Source: Zoroaster sp. YZ-2022 (lineage: Eukaryota; Echinodermata; Asteroidea; Forcipulatida; Zoroasteridae). From it: 64,000 bases of DNA. This document shows positions 19,501 to 30,222 of this stretch, one piece after another. The notes under the pieces are model-generated. The model did not search any database and was not told where the DNA came from. It was given only the letters and a program-made list of their open reading frames with translations. The DNA lies in contig CM055819.1 of assembly GCA_029582265.1 (NCBI GenBank), forward strand, positions 12,263,087-12,327,086. Reading direction: 5' to 3'. The translations under genes and the position numbers were made by a program. Within the stretch, counting starts at the first letter, position 1; each line of letters opens with the position of its first letter.

Positions 19501-22500
19501 ATATAATATATAGTCCTGAGCAAGAATCAGTACATGTATGGCTACCGTTATTGAGAGCATTATTGAATAAGCGCTTGATGCTGCTTGTTTTTTCCAGAAC
19601 TAGATGCAAGTGGGCTAACAGAGAGTCACACAGCAGGCACTTGATATTAATGGCGCATTTACAGCACTTAAACACTGGTTGCAAGTAACAGAAGATGCAC
19701 TGCTACCATTGAGACCTTGCCTGTCAGACAGTGGAATACAACATCATTGTCATTTTATATTATATAACGCCCAAATAGATCCTTGTCATTTGATTGTAGG
19801 TCACACGGCATTCATTAATCAAACCATTACATGGCCTACGTCATAAACTGTGCATTTTTGTTTCATCCCATTTGATCTATTGCACACTAGACCACATCAT
19901 GTGTTATACACAGCAGTACAAAATGCCCTCTTTTGACAAGCCACAACCATTCGATCAAACCGTGTGTCATTAGCCGAAAAATAAAGTAGTGGATGCTAGA
20001 ATACAACCTTGTATATAGTTTTATCCTCCAATCAAATGACAAATATCTACTTGGATGTTATATAAAACAAATAATGAATGTTTTGCATTTGTTGAAAGAT
20101 GGAATGTTCGCTTCGCCTCAACTCAACTCATGAAAATATTCTCACCATTGCACTCATAAACATTCATTATTTTTGATACCATCTGATGGTATCCTTGTCA
20201 ATCTCTGCCTTTGAGAAAGAGTCTGATTGGTCTTAAACATGAGGCTACTACATGTACATGGACTTGTAACTACTACTTTTGCTTATATCAATAATTCATG
20301 TTTTTCTTTTCCTATTATCAGACAAGCTAACAGTAAAATACAGCTGCAGCAGTGGTCCGGGTGGTCAGAATGTAAATAAAGGTACATGTATAATCACCTT
20401 CCTCATTATCTACTAGTGCTGGGCAATTAGTGAAATTCACTACTCAAGTAATCGCACAGTTATTACTCGTGAGCACTCGACCACATTTTTTTACATTGTA
20501 CTTCAGCCGTAGCCTATTAGTCATAGCCTAGGTCATTGGTTATTCACGTATTTCAAAATTACCCTCACAAAAATGCTTTTTAATCTTGTTTTACGAAATT
20601 ATTCTGAAAAAATCTGATATTATTTCATGTTTAATACATAAAAACGACTCAATAAATATTGATTTGAAGTCTAAGTTGGTAATTGGCTTCATTTGTTGAT
20701 CATTCCGTGACAACATGCAGCACGTAAACAGGTCGTGCTGTGACCTATATCATTTATAGACTCTTTCATTTTCCTTCGGGTAATTGAAAACAGGTTCATG
20801 AAAATATTTAGGATGATAATTTGTTTGTTTGAGATGGTCCGGTCTATAGTACAAATAAATTAACAAACACAACCCATTTTAATTAATAATTTTGTGACTT
20901 TAAATGATATCGAAGTTAGTTCTTCCAGAGCCACGTGGCGATCACGCAAGTTCCGGTAACCATCAATACTTCATAGTACTTCCCACAGCGCGCCCCGTAA
21001 TATGGATAATGACAGTGCGTTCACACAGTCCATGTGCTTATTTCTCGATATTCATTTTACCAGGCCCTCCGTGTATCAGGCCCCGTACTATGAATAACTA
21101 GGGCATCATTTCATACACCCCACATTAGAACATTACACCCAATGCCAATTCAACATGTTCAAGGGCCATTGTATAAGAATCTTGGCAGTTAACTACTTGG
21201 CACCGCCCACCATCAATGGCTATGGGGAAAACACAAAATCAAATAAATAAATCCGTTTTAAATCTTTATTTCATTTTCAAACAGTATCTTTAGAATTATT
21301 AAATGCGCTTTCATTATTCATTAATTACTTGAGATTACACGAGGAGTTAATACTTTTATGATTAGAACCACCATGGAACCTACAATGTATACTGTTGGTT
21401 AGAAGAGTATTATTCCTTGTGGGCTGTCAGTCATGGATACTGAGTGTGGATTGGCCAATCACCGTGGCCGCATTTCAAGCAATCGTCGGGCATATATCCA
21501 TATATGGACATTTCTAGAAAAGGCCTTTCACGCCCTGGTAGACCACATGCTGCCACGCCGCAGTGTTGGCCTATGTATTGTACTGTAAAGTATACGTACG
21601 TTGCATGCATTGTACAATGTACATTCGTGTGGCTGACAACTAATCATGAATCAGTAACTAATCAATGTGTTACTACTCGTGGCGGGATGATTTACTCTAG
21701 TAGTATATACCATGGCATATACCACATGCTGCCACGGTGTATGTATTGTACATAGAGTGTACACTGTGGTGATTGTACAATTCATGTACACGTGTCGGCT
21801 GACAACTTACTAATCGTGAATGTGTTACTACTCACAAGTACTTTTGTGGTAATCGCGGCGGGACGATTGCTCGAGTAGTTAAAATGCATGAGTACGATTA
21901 GTAATTGCTACTAATATTAGAGACCTGGAATATTATTAATTCCATCCTAAAGCCAGTTCTGGAAAGACACGTCATTACACCTTCAACTGTAATAGTAAGC
22001 AAACCAATGACCAAAGTGAAATTGCAAACGCATTTAATAACTATTTCACTCGGATCGCTCCATCATTGGACAGTAAGATCCCCCAAGCTCAAACCAGTCA
22101 CTGGGACTATCTTACCAATTCCAACTGGCAGTCACTGTACTTAAAACTGTACCGAGATAGTCCAACAGGACATTGTGTACAGTATATCAGCAGAAGCAGA
22201 AGAAGAAAACCCATCAGCGAACTTGAAATCATTAAAATTGCAGGGTCATTTCAGAACAACAATGCTCCAGGTATGGACGACTTTAACCCAGGAGTTGTCA
22301 AATCTATTATTCATGAGATTAGTAAGCCTTTGTGTCATGTGTTCAATAACTCATTATCTTTTGGTATATTTCCTAGTAAACTGAAAGCAGCCAAAGTGAT
22401 ACCGATTTACAAAAGTGGTGATCATTCTGATTTAAGCAATTACTGTCTTGTTTATCCAAACTACTTGAGAAAATTGTGTATGATATACTGAACAGCAAAA

Positions 22501-25500
22501 GAAACGCAAGTCCGAGTTCTTGTCAAGTTTTCAAACAGAAGACAAACCATTTTGATTCTAATCACTCATTTAATGAAAAATGCTTTCAATTTGTGAGCTG
22601 AAAGTGACTGTTGAAATTGTTGCAATTTCAACAGTCACTTTCAGTCACAAATTGAAAGCATTTTTCATTAAATGAGTGATTAGAATCAAAATAGTTTGTC
22701 TTCTGTTTGAAAACTTGACAAGACCTCGGAATTGTGTTTCTCTTGCTGTTCAGTATAGAATGGTCCAATTTCTAAATAAGTTCAATTTAATCTATGACAG
22801 CCAGTATGGCTTCCGAAGCAATCATTCTACTTCTTCAGCACTGATTGACCTAACAAGGTAGTCGATGCTTTCGAGGATAATAAATGTCATGGGGATTTTT
22901 CTGGACTTGCATGCATCCAAGGCATTTGCCATGAGATTCAATTGCAGAAGCTTTATTATTATGGGATCTGTGGCATAGCACATGATTGGTTCGAAAGCTA
23001 TCTTAAAAATCATTCTGTATCTGACTTCAAAACAGTTACTCATGGAGTCCCCCAAGGGTCTCTTCCTAGGACCATTACTTTTTATTCTGTATATGAATGG
23101 CTGAAGAGATTGTTATTGATCAGAAAATTAAGATGTTCACCATTTTCGTTTCTTCTACCCATGCCAAACCTTCCCATGAAATCTGATAGGGTGTTCTGTT
23201 CGTCTAGTTTTGCATTGAAGTCACCGAGTATGAATATTTCATAGCGAACAGGTACTTTAACTGCTTCCGATAGTTTGTTGTATAGGGCTATAACAATTAA
23301 TGATACTGGCTTTCCAAGGAGTGCTGTTAGCGGATTTGGTAGGGAGCAAAATGTCAATATAGGCTATGCGATCGTTCATTCTTGTGGAGCATTTAATGGA
23401 GTCTACATGTCGTTTATTAATAAGGAATCCTAGGCCGCCGTGGTATGAATCAGATTGTTCATATATAATGAGTCTATGACCTTTAGGTAGCGTTGTTGTT
23501 GAAGGCTCGTAAAATTTGGTTTCCTGGAGGGCTATGATGTCAAGATTGTACCTGTCACTGTATACTTCAGCTTGCTAAGGCCTCTCACGTTCCATGATGC
23601 AAGGCTGAGCCTGTAGATCCATGGTGGAAAGATACGATGTAACTAGTTAGGTTTGTGTTGAGGTAAACAGTCGAGATCCGGTGTCCTTCACTCTGTGATC
23701 TCATTACTGCTACACGCCATACACAGGAGTTTTACTGAACTGAAATTTATAAAACCGCGATTTTATTTCAGAAATAAAATCGCGGTTTATAAATTTGTCC
23801 CTTTTTGAGCCCCAGAGTGGGGCAATTTATCCTGACAGTTGAAGCTTACTTTTACTGGTCCTCATTGTATCGTTTTTCTTCCGCGATGATTATTAAAGCA
23901 ATGCATTTCCCGTGATCATTAGGAACCCTGATGGATGAATTTGTTATTTAAAATCCTACATACCTCAGTTCGGCACAGTCAATGCATTATACAGTCCATT
24001 TTCATGAGTAATCCAACAGCCATTAAGAATATAAATTTGCTACTCTGCAAATCTATCCAATCATGATGCGTAGAAATAGGCACGTGATCCTTAAACACTA
24101 CCTGTGCACACCATGGTCGCACGTGGTATGTACATGCACAATAGCAATAATAATTCCCAGTCCGGATGTTAGTTTCCCACTGATTTGTTTTTCAAGAAAC
24201 CATCGTCCACAATAGAAATCAAAATGGTATGGTTTCAACATCTTTGCTGTTATTTTTAAAATGGATCTGCCTTTACAACATTTATTTATGAAAACATAGC
24301 AAATCTTGTTTCTGTTCCCCCCGTCCCCTCCCCAAACAGTTCAAACCAAGGCGGATGTCAGATTCCATGTAGAATCAGCAAACTGGCTACCTTTGCATAT
24401 ACGACAGAAGATTCAAGAAAAGGTAATTAGTGATTAACATCAGTACTAGGATTATTAATGGGTTGGAAGGGAAGGGGAGGGGAATTGACACATCTACTGG
24501 GACATTCTAAACCAGACAACTCAAACCTCTTGGAAAGATCGTACAGAGGAGGGGTGGTAGTTGCATTTCCCTCCGCATACTTACTTTGAGCCTCCTCTCA
24601 CTTAAAGATACATTTAAGTTTTAGAATTGGTCATTTGTAACCTATTATGCTAGACACTTGGCGTAAAACTGATTAGGCTATCAATCTCACCTTGAAATTA
24701 TTGCTAATATTTTCCAGTTGGAATAAATACAGAAATTGAAATTGCTTTTTACTAGTTTCTTGTTAATGATACAAGGTAATAAACTGAAACTTGGACAGGT
24801 TGGTTGTTGAATGTATATCTTGCAAGTTTCAACTTATTTTGTTGTGTCATTTGTAACCTATTATGCTAGACACTTGGCGTAAAACTGATTAGGTTATCAA
24901 TCTCACCTTGAAATTATTGCTAATATTTTCCAGTTGGAATAAATACAGAAATTGAAATTGCTTTTTACTAGTTTCTTGTTAATGATACAAGGTAATAAAC
25001 TGAAACTTGGACAGGTTGGTTGTTGAATGTATATCTTGCAAGTTTCAACTTATTTTGTTGTGTCATCAATGAGAAAATAGTGAAAATGCATTCATATTTG
25101 TTTGTTTGTATGCATTCTAATGTGGAAAATGGATCACAGTATGGAACCATACATTTTAAATGTGTAATAAATGACAGCATGTCAGACAAAAGAATTTCAA
25201 AGAATACATCGCAGATTTTGCGATACAAATTGTGAGTTTTTTCCACTATTGTGGTTTAATAATAAACATTTTTGAAATCATTCACAAACCTTTCCCGAAA
25301 TAACGTTTACATACTTTCTGACCAAAAAATATCAAGGGTTCCACCTAGCCCAAATAAGGACTCCGTCTCTGTATGCACCGAAACGCAATCCTATCCACAG
25401 GGTGTCATTCGCCGCACAGAAAATTTCTTTCGTGACATTGTTTAAATCTTACCTGTGTGTGGAGGCTGAAACTTGGTACTAAACTTCCATGAACTATAAT

Positions 25501-28500
25501 GACATGCACTAAGGTACGAATTTCAAAATATCATTTTATTGAAAGAAAATCCAGATGTAACGTTGAAGAAATCCTTGAGTTTCGATGGTTGTTCGTCATT
25601 TCAAAGTCCATTTAGCATACGTGCGTGTAGCGACAAAACAGCTGCGTATGTGCGCTCATCATGCTCGTATGTACGCTGACGCACCTGTGACGAACAGCCA
25701 TCAAATTAAAGTAATTCTTCAACGTTAAATCTTGGGATTATTTTCATTAAAAACACTTAATGAAAATGATATTTTGAAATTCAAACCTCCCTGAGATGCA
25801 TTGTATTTGGTCATGGATTCCACTGCCGAGCCTCAGCAACTTCACACAGGTAAAATGTAAGAAATTTATGAATTTACACAAAATATTTTTTTGGGTTAAA
25901 TCCTGGACGTTACCGTAGTACACGAAGGTGAAAGTCTAACCTGGGCTTGTTTCCATATTTCCAGACCACGCTGGGGTATACGTCCGTTCGACATACGTTG
26001 TCAACAACGATAGGTTTTACCTATGTGCACACCGTACATGCAACTTAATTTTCAGCAATCCGTAAGGATTTTTATCGCAATGCCCAAAATTCTATGTGCA
26101 TGCAATATTTTTCTGCTGATGAATTAACTATACGGGTGAAATCCCCAAAATGGAAAACATGCAACAACCGCCCATTTAAAAAAAAAAACTTCACACGTTT
26201 ATTTTTCTCCTGAGTTTGGGGGTTGGAGAAATTGAGCAATTACGCCACCCCCTATACATAATTAGTACCATGTTCAGTTCACACGTGCACTTTCATACGA
26301 TCACTATGGCCATATTGAAAGGAACTCTAACGTTAGAAATGTTTCTAACTTCGTTTTATAATAAAAGTTTATGAGCTTTCATTTATATATGTGGTGGTGA
26401 GGTTTAGAATCATTTCGGCATGCAATATGATCGCACTTTCAACCACAGTGAGCCACTCATTTTCTGAACGAATTTTGAATAAAAAAACGACAAGCTTGAT
26501 CATACCACAAAGTATACTTGCTTTAAAAAGCACACAAACACTTCGCAATCAGTAATTTGTTTTCGTGATCGATATAACAATGTAAAGAAACAAACAAGTA
26601 AAAAAAATTTTACCACCTTTTTTACCACCAATTTCCGGACACAAAAGATAATTATTTCTGGTAAAATCTGGGCATGATGAACCAAACGACACTAAAGCCT
26701 TGAAAAACAACACTTGCACTGTAATTTTAAATTTGCTATGCAAATTCTTCAAAACTTAGCCCTTGAATATGCACTATTGTGCAGTTAAAAACATGGATCA
26801 TGCGGTAACAAATCAGAATGGCTTTAACTCTAAAAAAAACCACATAATAATAAATAAACAACATAATATTAATAATAATTTTTGCTTCATTTTTATTTTC
26901 AGAAAAGTACCAGAATAAATAGTAAAGGTGAATTAATCATGACATCTGAGAGAACAAGATCACAGATCACAAATTTCATGGACTGCCTTCAGAAGATCAG
27001 AGACATCATTGAAGAGGTGCAGAGAAAACCCAAGGAGCCATCAGAGAAAGTTAAGGCTGTCATACGAATGAGGTCAGTGTGGTTTGAAATTCATCCTTTA
27101 AAGGGAAAATATACCATTGATAACAAATGAAGCTTTGGCGAGTCATGATTGTAACATTTGTAGCAATTGCTATTATGGATGCACTAAATAATAAAATAGT
27201 GACCAAAATCATTTGCCGACCTCATTAGGCTTAATTTGCATGCAATAAATTTGTCTGAAAAAGTAAGATTTGAGAGACTGTGTAAAGTGGTCCAATACCA
27301 TGACCTGGGGTCCTTGACTTCCTTCAAAGTGTGAGTATTTTGGATACAATAGGACTGTGGATCCTATGGTCAATTGGTATACCCTGGATGCAGCTACACT
27401 AATTTTAGCTTGTTATGAGGATACAGGGACCTGATGTGATATGGCAGTGGGTGATGTGTTGCCATTATGCGAATGAATCATACGCCAGACAGTGCCACGT
27501 GAGGAAACATGCAGAGGCAGCGGGAAAAAATGCTGAAATGACAATGTCTGGGGATTTCTCTTGGGCGGCACAAACACAAAAGAGTTATGCTCTTACAATA
27601 TAAGATTTAAATCAAGTGTTGAATATGGTAGTATCCATTATTTAGGTGCAGTTGGGAAAAAAATACATTGAGTTCTTTCAGAAATTCTCTTTGAACGATA
27701 AATAGTAAAATCGGGAAAATATTCTTGCCCCAAAATAATATGGGCTTGCTAGGTGGCGACCGATAATGATGGAAAAACAAAACAAATTCAGCATAAACCG
27801 CATGCAGGCAACCATATGCCAGGGTTGACTGTTACCTTTATAGCCCTTTCCCTAGAGCTGTAAGCATTTGGAAAAGGGTTCCATAGAGAAGCAGTGCTAT
27901 CAATAAGAGGGATGGAGCCACCTATCTCTAAGTTACATGTATCAACACATCACCCATGCAGTAAACCGGCTCCAAGCACCTTACAGCACAAATGCACAGC
28001 AGAACATCCAAGATTCAAGGGAATTTTTGGATTTGAAAATCTTATTAGAAAATCTTAGACAGTGAGCCATGAGCGTCACTACGTGATGGATTTGTGCGCT
28101 ATATAAGAAGCCACTATTATTATTATTATTATAATCACTGAATAGATGGTAATACATCTTTAATTGTCAATATTTGATGTACATGTAAAAAGTAAGAGCA
28201 TGTGATGTGTTAGATTCCAAGATATAACACCTTTGATAATTACAATCTTAAAACTAACTTGATGTGAAGTTGGTGATGTTACCAAACAGCCTGAATAATT
28301 ATTATGTCTGTTATTTTTGAGGAAACGTCAAATGTACATGTATAATAGATCACAGCCATGATCCTTTTTTCATTATTTTCTTGACAATGAAACAAGCTGA
28401 AACTTTCACAGGTTTGTTTCTGGTCATCTCTTTTGATTCTTATAAAGTCTTTAAATACCTGCAGAGGAAAAATTATTTATTCATGAGTTTGGAAATGAGG

Positions 28501-28800
28501 TAGGAGATTAACAACAGTTAGAAGGGTGCCATCAATGATGGGATCATGTTGAATACCAACACCTCGTACTGCATAAGGTGTTGTCACCAAAGGGTCTCCC
28601 TCGTCATATCAAGGTGTCAATCATGATAGAACTATCTCTCAAACAAGACCGTATAATTGACATATACCTTATGAGCCCCAGTAATAAGTTGCTTTCTCTC
28701 TTTTTTTTTTTGCAGGGTGGAACAAGCAAACAGAGAAAGGTTAAAGAACAAGAAGATAAACTCGGCCATAAAGAGTGATCGCAGGGTCATGTTTGAGTAA
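16365..28800 (+). CDS. MRPL58: Mitochondrial large-ribosomal-subunit peptidyl-tRNA hydrolase (ICT1/mL62)
   Basis: A codon-independent release factor built into the mitochondrial large ribosomal subunit. It hydrolyses peptidyl-tRNA on stalled ribosomes to rescue them. Exons are 16365-16535, 18260-18302, 20322-20381, 24340-24422, 26903-27072 and 28716-28800, all GT-AG, joining in phase to 203 residues (human about 206). Residues 1-25 (MLRRISKSLVQTHRNLTRS) are a basic, hydroxylated mitochondrial targeting sequence. The catalytic GGQ lies in SSGPGGQNVNK (around residues 82-90), followed by KADVRFHVESANWLP, GELIMTSERTRSQ, ADCLQKIRD-like NFMDCLQKIRD, and the basic tail ERLKNKKINSAIKSDRR, which in this family binds the empty mRNA channel. 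No key residue is missing. It is divergent from POLR3E and convergent with the coiled-coil gene. Confidence 0.96.
16788..17745. mobile_element. Repeat copy (inverse of 10745-11215) in MRPL58 intron 1
   Basis: Matches the nested repeat in POLR3E intron 1 in opposite orientation (GTTAGTGACCAAC, TCCTTCTATTTTCTGAAGGGG, AAAAATCGATATAGAAT, GTGGCGGTCGGATACAACAT). It is interrupted by the MITE at 16919-17566. After it, up to exon 2 at 18260, nothing further is recognisable. Confidence 0.7.
16919..17566. mobile_element. Harbinger-like MITE with TAA duplication, nested
   Basis: Ends GGCCAAGAGAATGAAAGTCA and the inverse TGACTTTCATTCTCATGGCC are inverted over about 33 bp. TAA is duplicated (16916-16918 and 17567-17569). 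The uninterrupted target (CATCATAAAAGTGG in the other repeat copy) shows one TAA, which proves the insertion. Inside, TTAACCCTAACTCCCTAG (about 17015) and CTAGGGAGTTAGGGTTAA (about 17093) form another inverted pair around a TCCTTCAAAATCCTCCAA segment. Confidence 0.85.
18260..18302 (+). CDS. MRPL58: MRPL58 exon 2
   Basis: 43 bases, KTKSEEQFDGHIPV plus one base of Asp. Acceptor TGCAG, donor GTAAGT. Confidence 0.9.
18325..18405 (+). repeat. Fragment of the repeat that carries the 58-kb ribozyme-like motif
   Basis: TAAGACTAATTGTGGTGACA through AGTTCTGAAAAGAACTGAAG matches the reverse complement of about 58003-58075. The hammerhead-like part is absent here. The rest of intron 2 (18406-19739) shows no clear feature beyond AT-rich DNA and a GC-richer block near 19130-19240. 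Confidence 0.65.
19740..20093. mobile_element. Foldback/MITE with ~55-bp inverted ends
   Basis: The left end includes ATTATATAACGCCCAAATAG and TTGTCATTTGATTG; the right end carries their inverses CAATCAAATGACAA and CTACTTGGATGTTATATAA. About 350 bp in total, no ORF. Confidence 0.7.
20322..20381 (+). CDS. MRPL58: MRPL58 exon 3 (GGQ exon)
   Basis: 60 bases, KLTVKYSCSSGPGGQNVNK between split codons. It holds the catalytic GGQ. Acceptor TATCAG, donor GTACAT. Confidence 0.95.
20418..21905. mobile_element. hAT-like repeat, copy 1 (MRPL58 intron 3)
   Basis: Begins TAGTGCTGGGCAATTAGTG and has ACTCAAGTAATCGCAC-type subterminal words in both orientations. It shares several blocks with 40230-41840 (CCAGTGCCAATTCAACATGTTCA-like, CAGGCCCTCCGTGT-like, and GGTATACCACATGCTG-like). 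It runs into a LINE fragment at about 21905, so its right end may be lost. Confidence 0.55.
21905..23098 (+). pseudogene. Non-LTR retrotransposon reverse transcriptase, degraded (Jockey/CR1-like)
   Basis: Reverse transcriptase remnants in shifting frames: SEIANAF-like lead-in, NNNAPGMDDFNP, FPSKLKAAKVIPIYKSGDHS, YDSQYGFRSNHSTSSALIDL, a palm-like FLDL...SKAF-like stretch near 22900, and HGVPQGS at 23041-23061. The fragment stops at about 23098, before the catalytic YADD region. A palindromic MITE interrupts it at 22488. Not functional. Confidence 0.85.
22488..22753. mobile_element. 266-bp palindromic MITE inserted in the reverse transcriptase
   Basis: Nearly the whole element is an inverted repeat. 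Arms of about 130 bp start CTGAACAGCAAAAGAAACGC and end GCTGTTCAG around a 3-base centre near 22621. TATA is repeated on both sides (22484-22487 and 22754-22757). It splits the RT between the KIVYD-like and RMVQFLNKF segments. Confidence 0.88.
23100..23650 (-). pseudogene. LINE apurinic-type endonuclease fragment
   Basis: On the minus strand the frames give LDIIALQETKF, a HGGLGFLINKRHVDSIK stretch, RIAYIDI and then ILGDFNAKLDEQNT and GRRNENGEHLNFL. This is the order of the endonuclease/exonuclease/phosphatase domain of RTE or Jockey type LINEs (ALQET and GDFNA motifs). It has frame breaks and no attached reverse transcriptase, and abuts the opposite-strand RT fragment at about 23098. Confidence 0.85.
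23743..23796. repeat. 54-bp near-perfect palindrome
   Basis: AAATTTATAAAACCGCGATT through ATTTC is followed directly by its reverse complement with one base missing. The centre is TTTCAGAAA. Function unknown. The remainder of intron 3 to 24339 shows nothing else. Confidence 0.8.
24340..24422 (+). CDS. MRPL58: MRPL58 exon 4
   Basis: 83 bases, QTKADVRFHVESANWLPLHI then RQKIQEK, ending in phase 0. Acceptor AACAG after a pyrimidine tract, donor GTAATT. Confidence 0.94.
24631..25062. repeat. 216-bp tandem duplication in MRPL58 intron 4
   Basis: Two adjacent copies, 24631-24846 and 24847-25062, differ at only one base seen by eye (GGCTATC versus GGTTATC). The unit contains CTGAAACTTGGACAGGTTGG, part of a dispersed repeat also seen near 28395, 39770 and 42650. 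Confidence 0.95.
25450..25860. mobile_element. Foldback element with outward splice-donor-like ends, copy 1
   Basis: Left ACCTGTGTG ... AATTTCAAAATATCATTTTA ... GGTTGTTCGTC and right GACGAACAGCC ... AAAATGATATTTTGAAATTC ... CACACAGGTAA are inverted arms of about 150 bp. The middle carries many TACGTGCG/GTACGC words. A second copy is at 59170-59665 and a half copy near 33490-33540. From 25861 to exon 5 at 26903 no feature is seen. Confidence 0.8.
26903..27072 (+). CDS. MRPL58: MRPL58 exon 5
   Basis: 170 bases containing INSKGELIMTSERTRSQ and LQKIRDIIEEVQRKPKEPSE, ending two bases into an Arg codon before donor GTCAGT. Confidence 0.94.
27810..28130 (+). repeat. LINE/SINE 3' tail ending in (ATT)n
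   Basis: A repeat-like block ending GTGCGCTATATAAGAAGCCA then (CTATT/ATT)n. A related tail (TAATAATAATAAAG then GTAGCGCGCACATA) occurs in inverse orientation at 63745-63830. Such ends are common in marine invertebrate retroelements. No coding part is seen. Confidence 0.5.
28716..28800 (+). CDS. MRPL58: MRPL58 exon 6 (terminal)
   Basis: 85 bases ending in TAA at 28798-28800. Encodes VEQANRERLKNKKINSAIKS and DRRVMFE. The acceptor TTTTTTTTTTTGCAG has a strong pyrimidine tract. Confidence 0.95.
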
Positions 28801-28831
28801 TCTCCAACTAAAATTAAGAACAAGTTATTAC

Positions 28832-28837
28832 ATTAAA
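28832..28837 (+). terminator. Possible MRPL58 poly(A) signal ATTAAA
   Basis: ATTAAA occurs 32 bases after the stop codon. It is a common variant signal, but so close to the stop that the 3' UTR would be very short, and a later site is possible. Confidence 0.3.
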
Positions 28838-29319
28838 GACCCTTGTCCAAACTCGGCCAAAGTTCAGAACTGTTTCATGTAACTGAATCATCACCCTTGA
28901 TTGACAGGGCAATGATTGCGCTTGCTGTGCACTTTCTCTAGAGACGGGTGCATTTTCACCACGACAGGGTTACAGGTTGTGCAGCTTGTATTCTTCAACC
29001 TACAGGTCATGCTTTGAATATCTCTGGATTAAGTCAGTATTCCCCTACCCCATTGATAAGAAAATCGCTTATCAGAAATATTTTCTAAGCAGATTTTGTT
29101 GGTAGTCTGTTTCATAATGCTTGCTTAAAAATTCTCTGATAAGCAACTATAAGAAATTGGACTAATGTAATCTTGAGCTGTGTCAGGTGGATTGCTCAAT
29201 TCTTTCACAACTTTATGCTAAGGGTGCTTTCTGGGGTATATTTTTTTGAGAGGTCTCAGTAATAATTGCTACTAAGGTTAAAAAGGGAAACAAACTTCTG
29301 CACTCTGATTGGTTTGAGT

Positions 29320-29512
29320 CAGAGCTGCCAACTCTTCCGGATTCTGCGGAAGACTTCGCGTATTTGACGGTAATTTACTTACTTAAAATATATGCAAGGA
29401 GGCTCTCCTTTTGGCACCAAAAGGAGAGGCCTCCTTGCATATATTTTAAGTAAGTAAATTACCGTCAAATACGCGAAGTCTTCCGCAGAATCCGGAAGAG
29501 TTGGCAGCTCTG
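29320..29512. mobile_element. 193-bp near-perfect palindromic hAT-type MITE
   Basis: The arms of about 95 bp are identical except for one indel near the centre. Ends are CAGAGCTGCCAACTCTTCCG and its complement. TTTGAGT flanks both sides (29313-29319 and 29513-29519), a 7-bp match that fits an 8-bp hAT duplication with one change. The high arm identity points to a recent insertion. Elsewhere, 28838-29319 and 29520-30222 hold nothing recognisable. Confidence 0.9.
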
Positions 29513-30222
29513 TTTGAGTGCATAATCACTACAATTTGTAGACCACAGTCTGCTGTCAAAGATTTTTATGTCAAAATACAGACCACATATTTTCATTTCA
29601 AATAAATAAATAGTGTATTTATTTACAAGTATTGACCAAATCCGAATCTTGGCATCACTAAAAAATATAAAGGGGACTATTCTGTTTGTGGCCAAAATAT
29701 TGACATGTTTTGTTTTAGGCCCCTCTGGTCTTCGGTCGGCTTCAAAATCAGTGCAGTGATGCACTTTTTTTTGGCTCAACAGGGAAATATGTTATACATG
29801 GGGACCAAATTTCCCATATACAAAGTATGGTGGCTAAGAGAGGCCTCACAAATTAGTCGTATATGAAAAAGTCTTTTAAAACACAGCATGGCAGAATTAC
29901 AATCGATCCCATTAAAAAATGCCGACGCGGACGAAGACTCTTGTTTTTTGGCCTTAGGAGCTTATTTGAAACCAAAAATAAAGTGATTAGTGATTAGTAA
30001 TTGTGGCCGAGAGAATCTTTGGTAACAAGGTCATTATGTACATTCAGCAGCACTTGCATCTTGTGATGATGGGAGGGATGTGTCAGCGGGGATCTTACCT
30101 GACCTGACCTACCCCGCACAGATCAAGGACCTTTGTCACGCTCCCAGTATATAAGCATGATTATATTACTCAATATCATTGCATACATGGGGCCAGACTA
30201 TTTTGTCAACCTTGTCACACAG

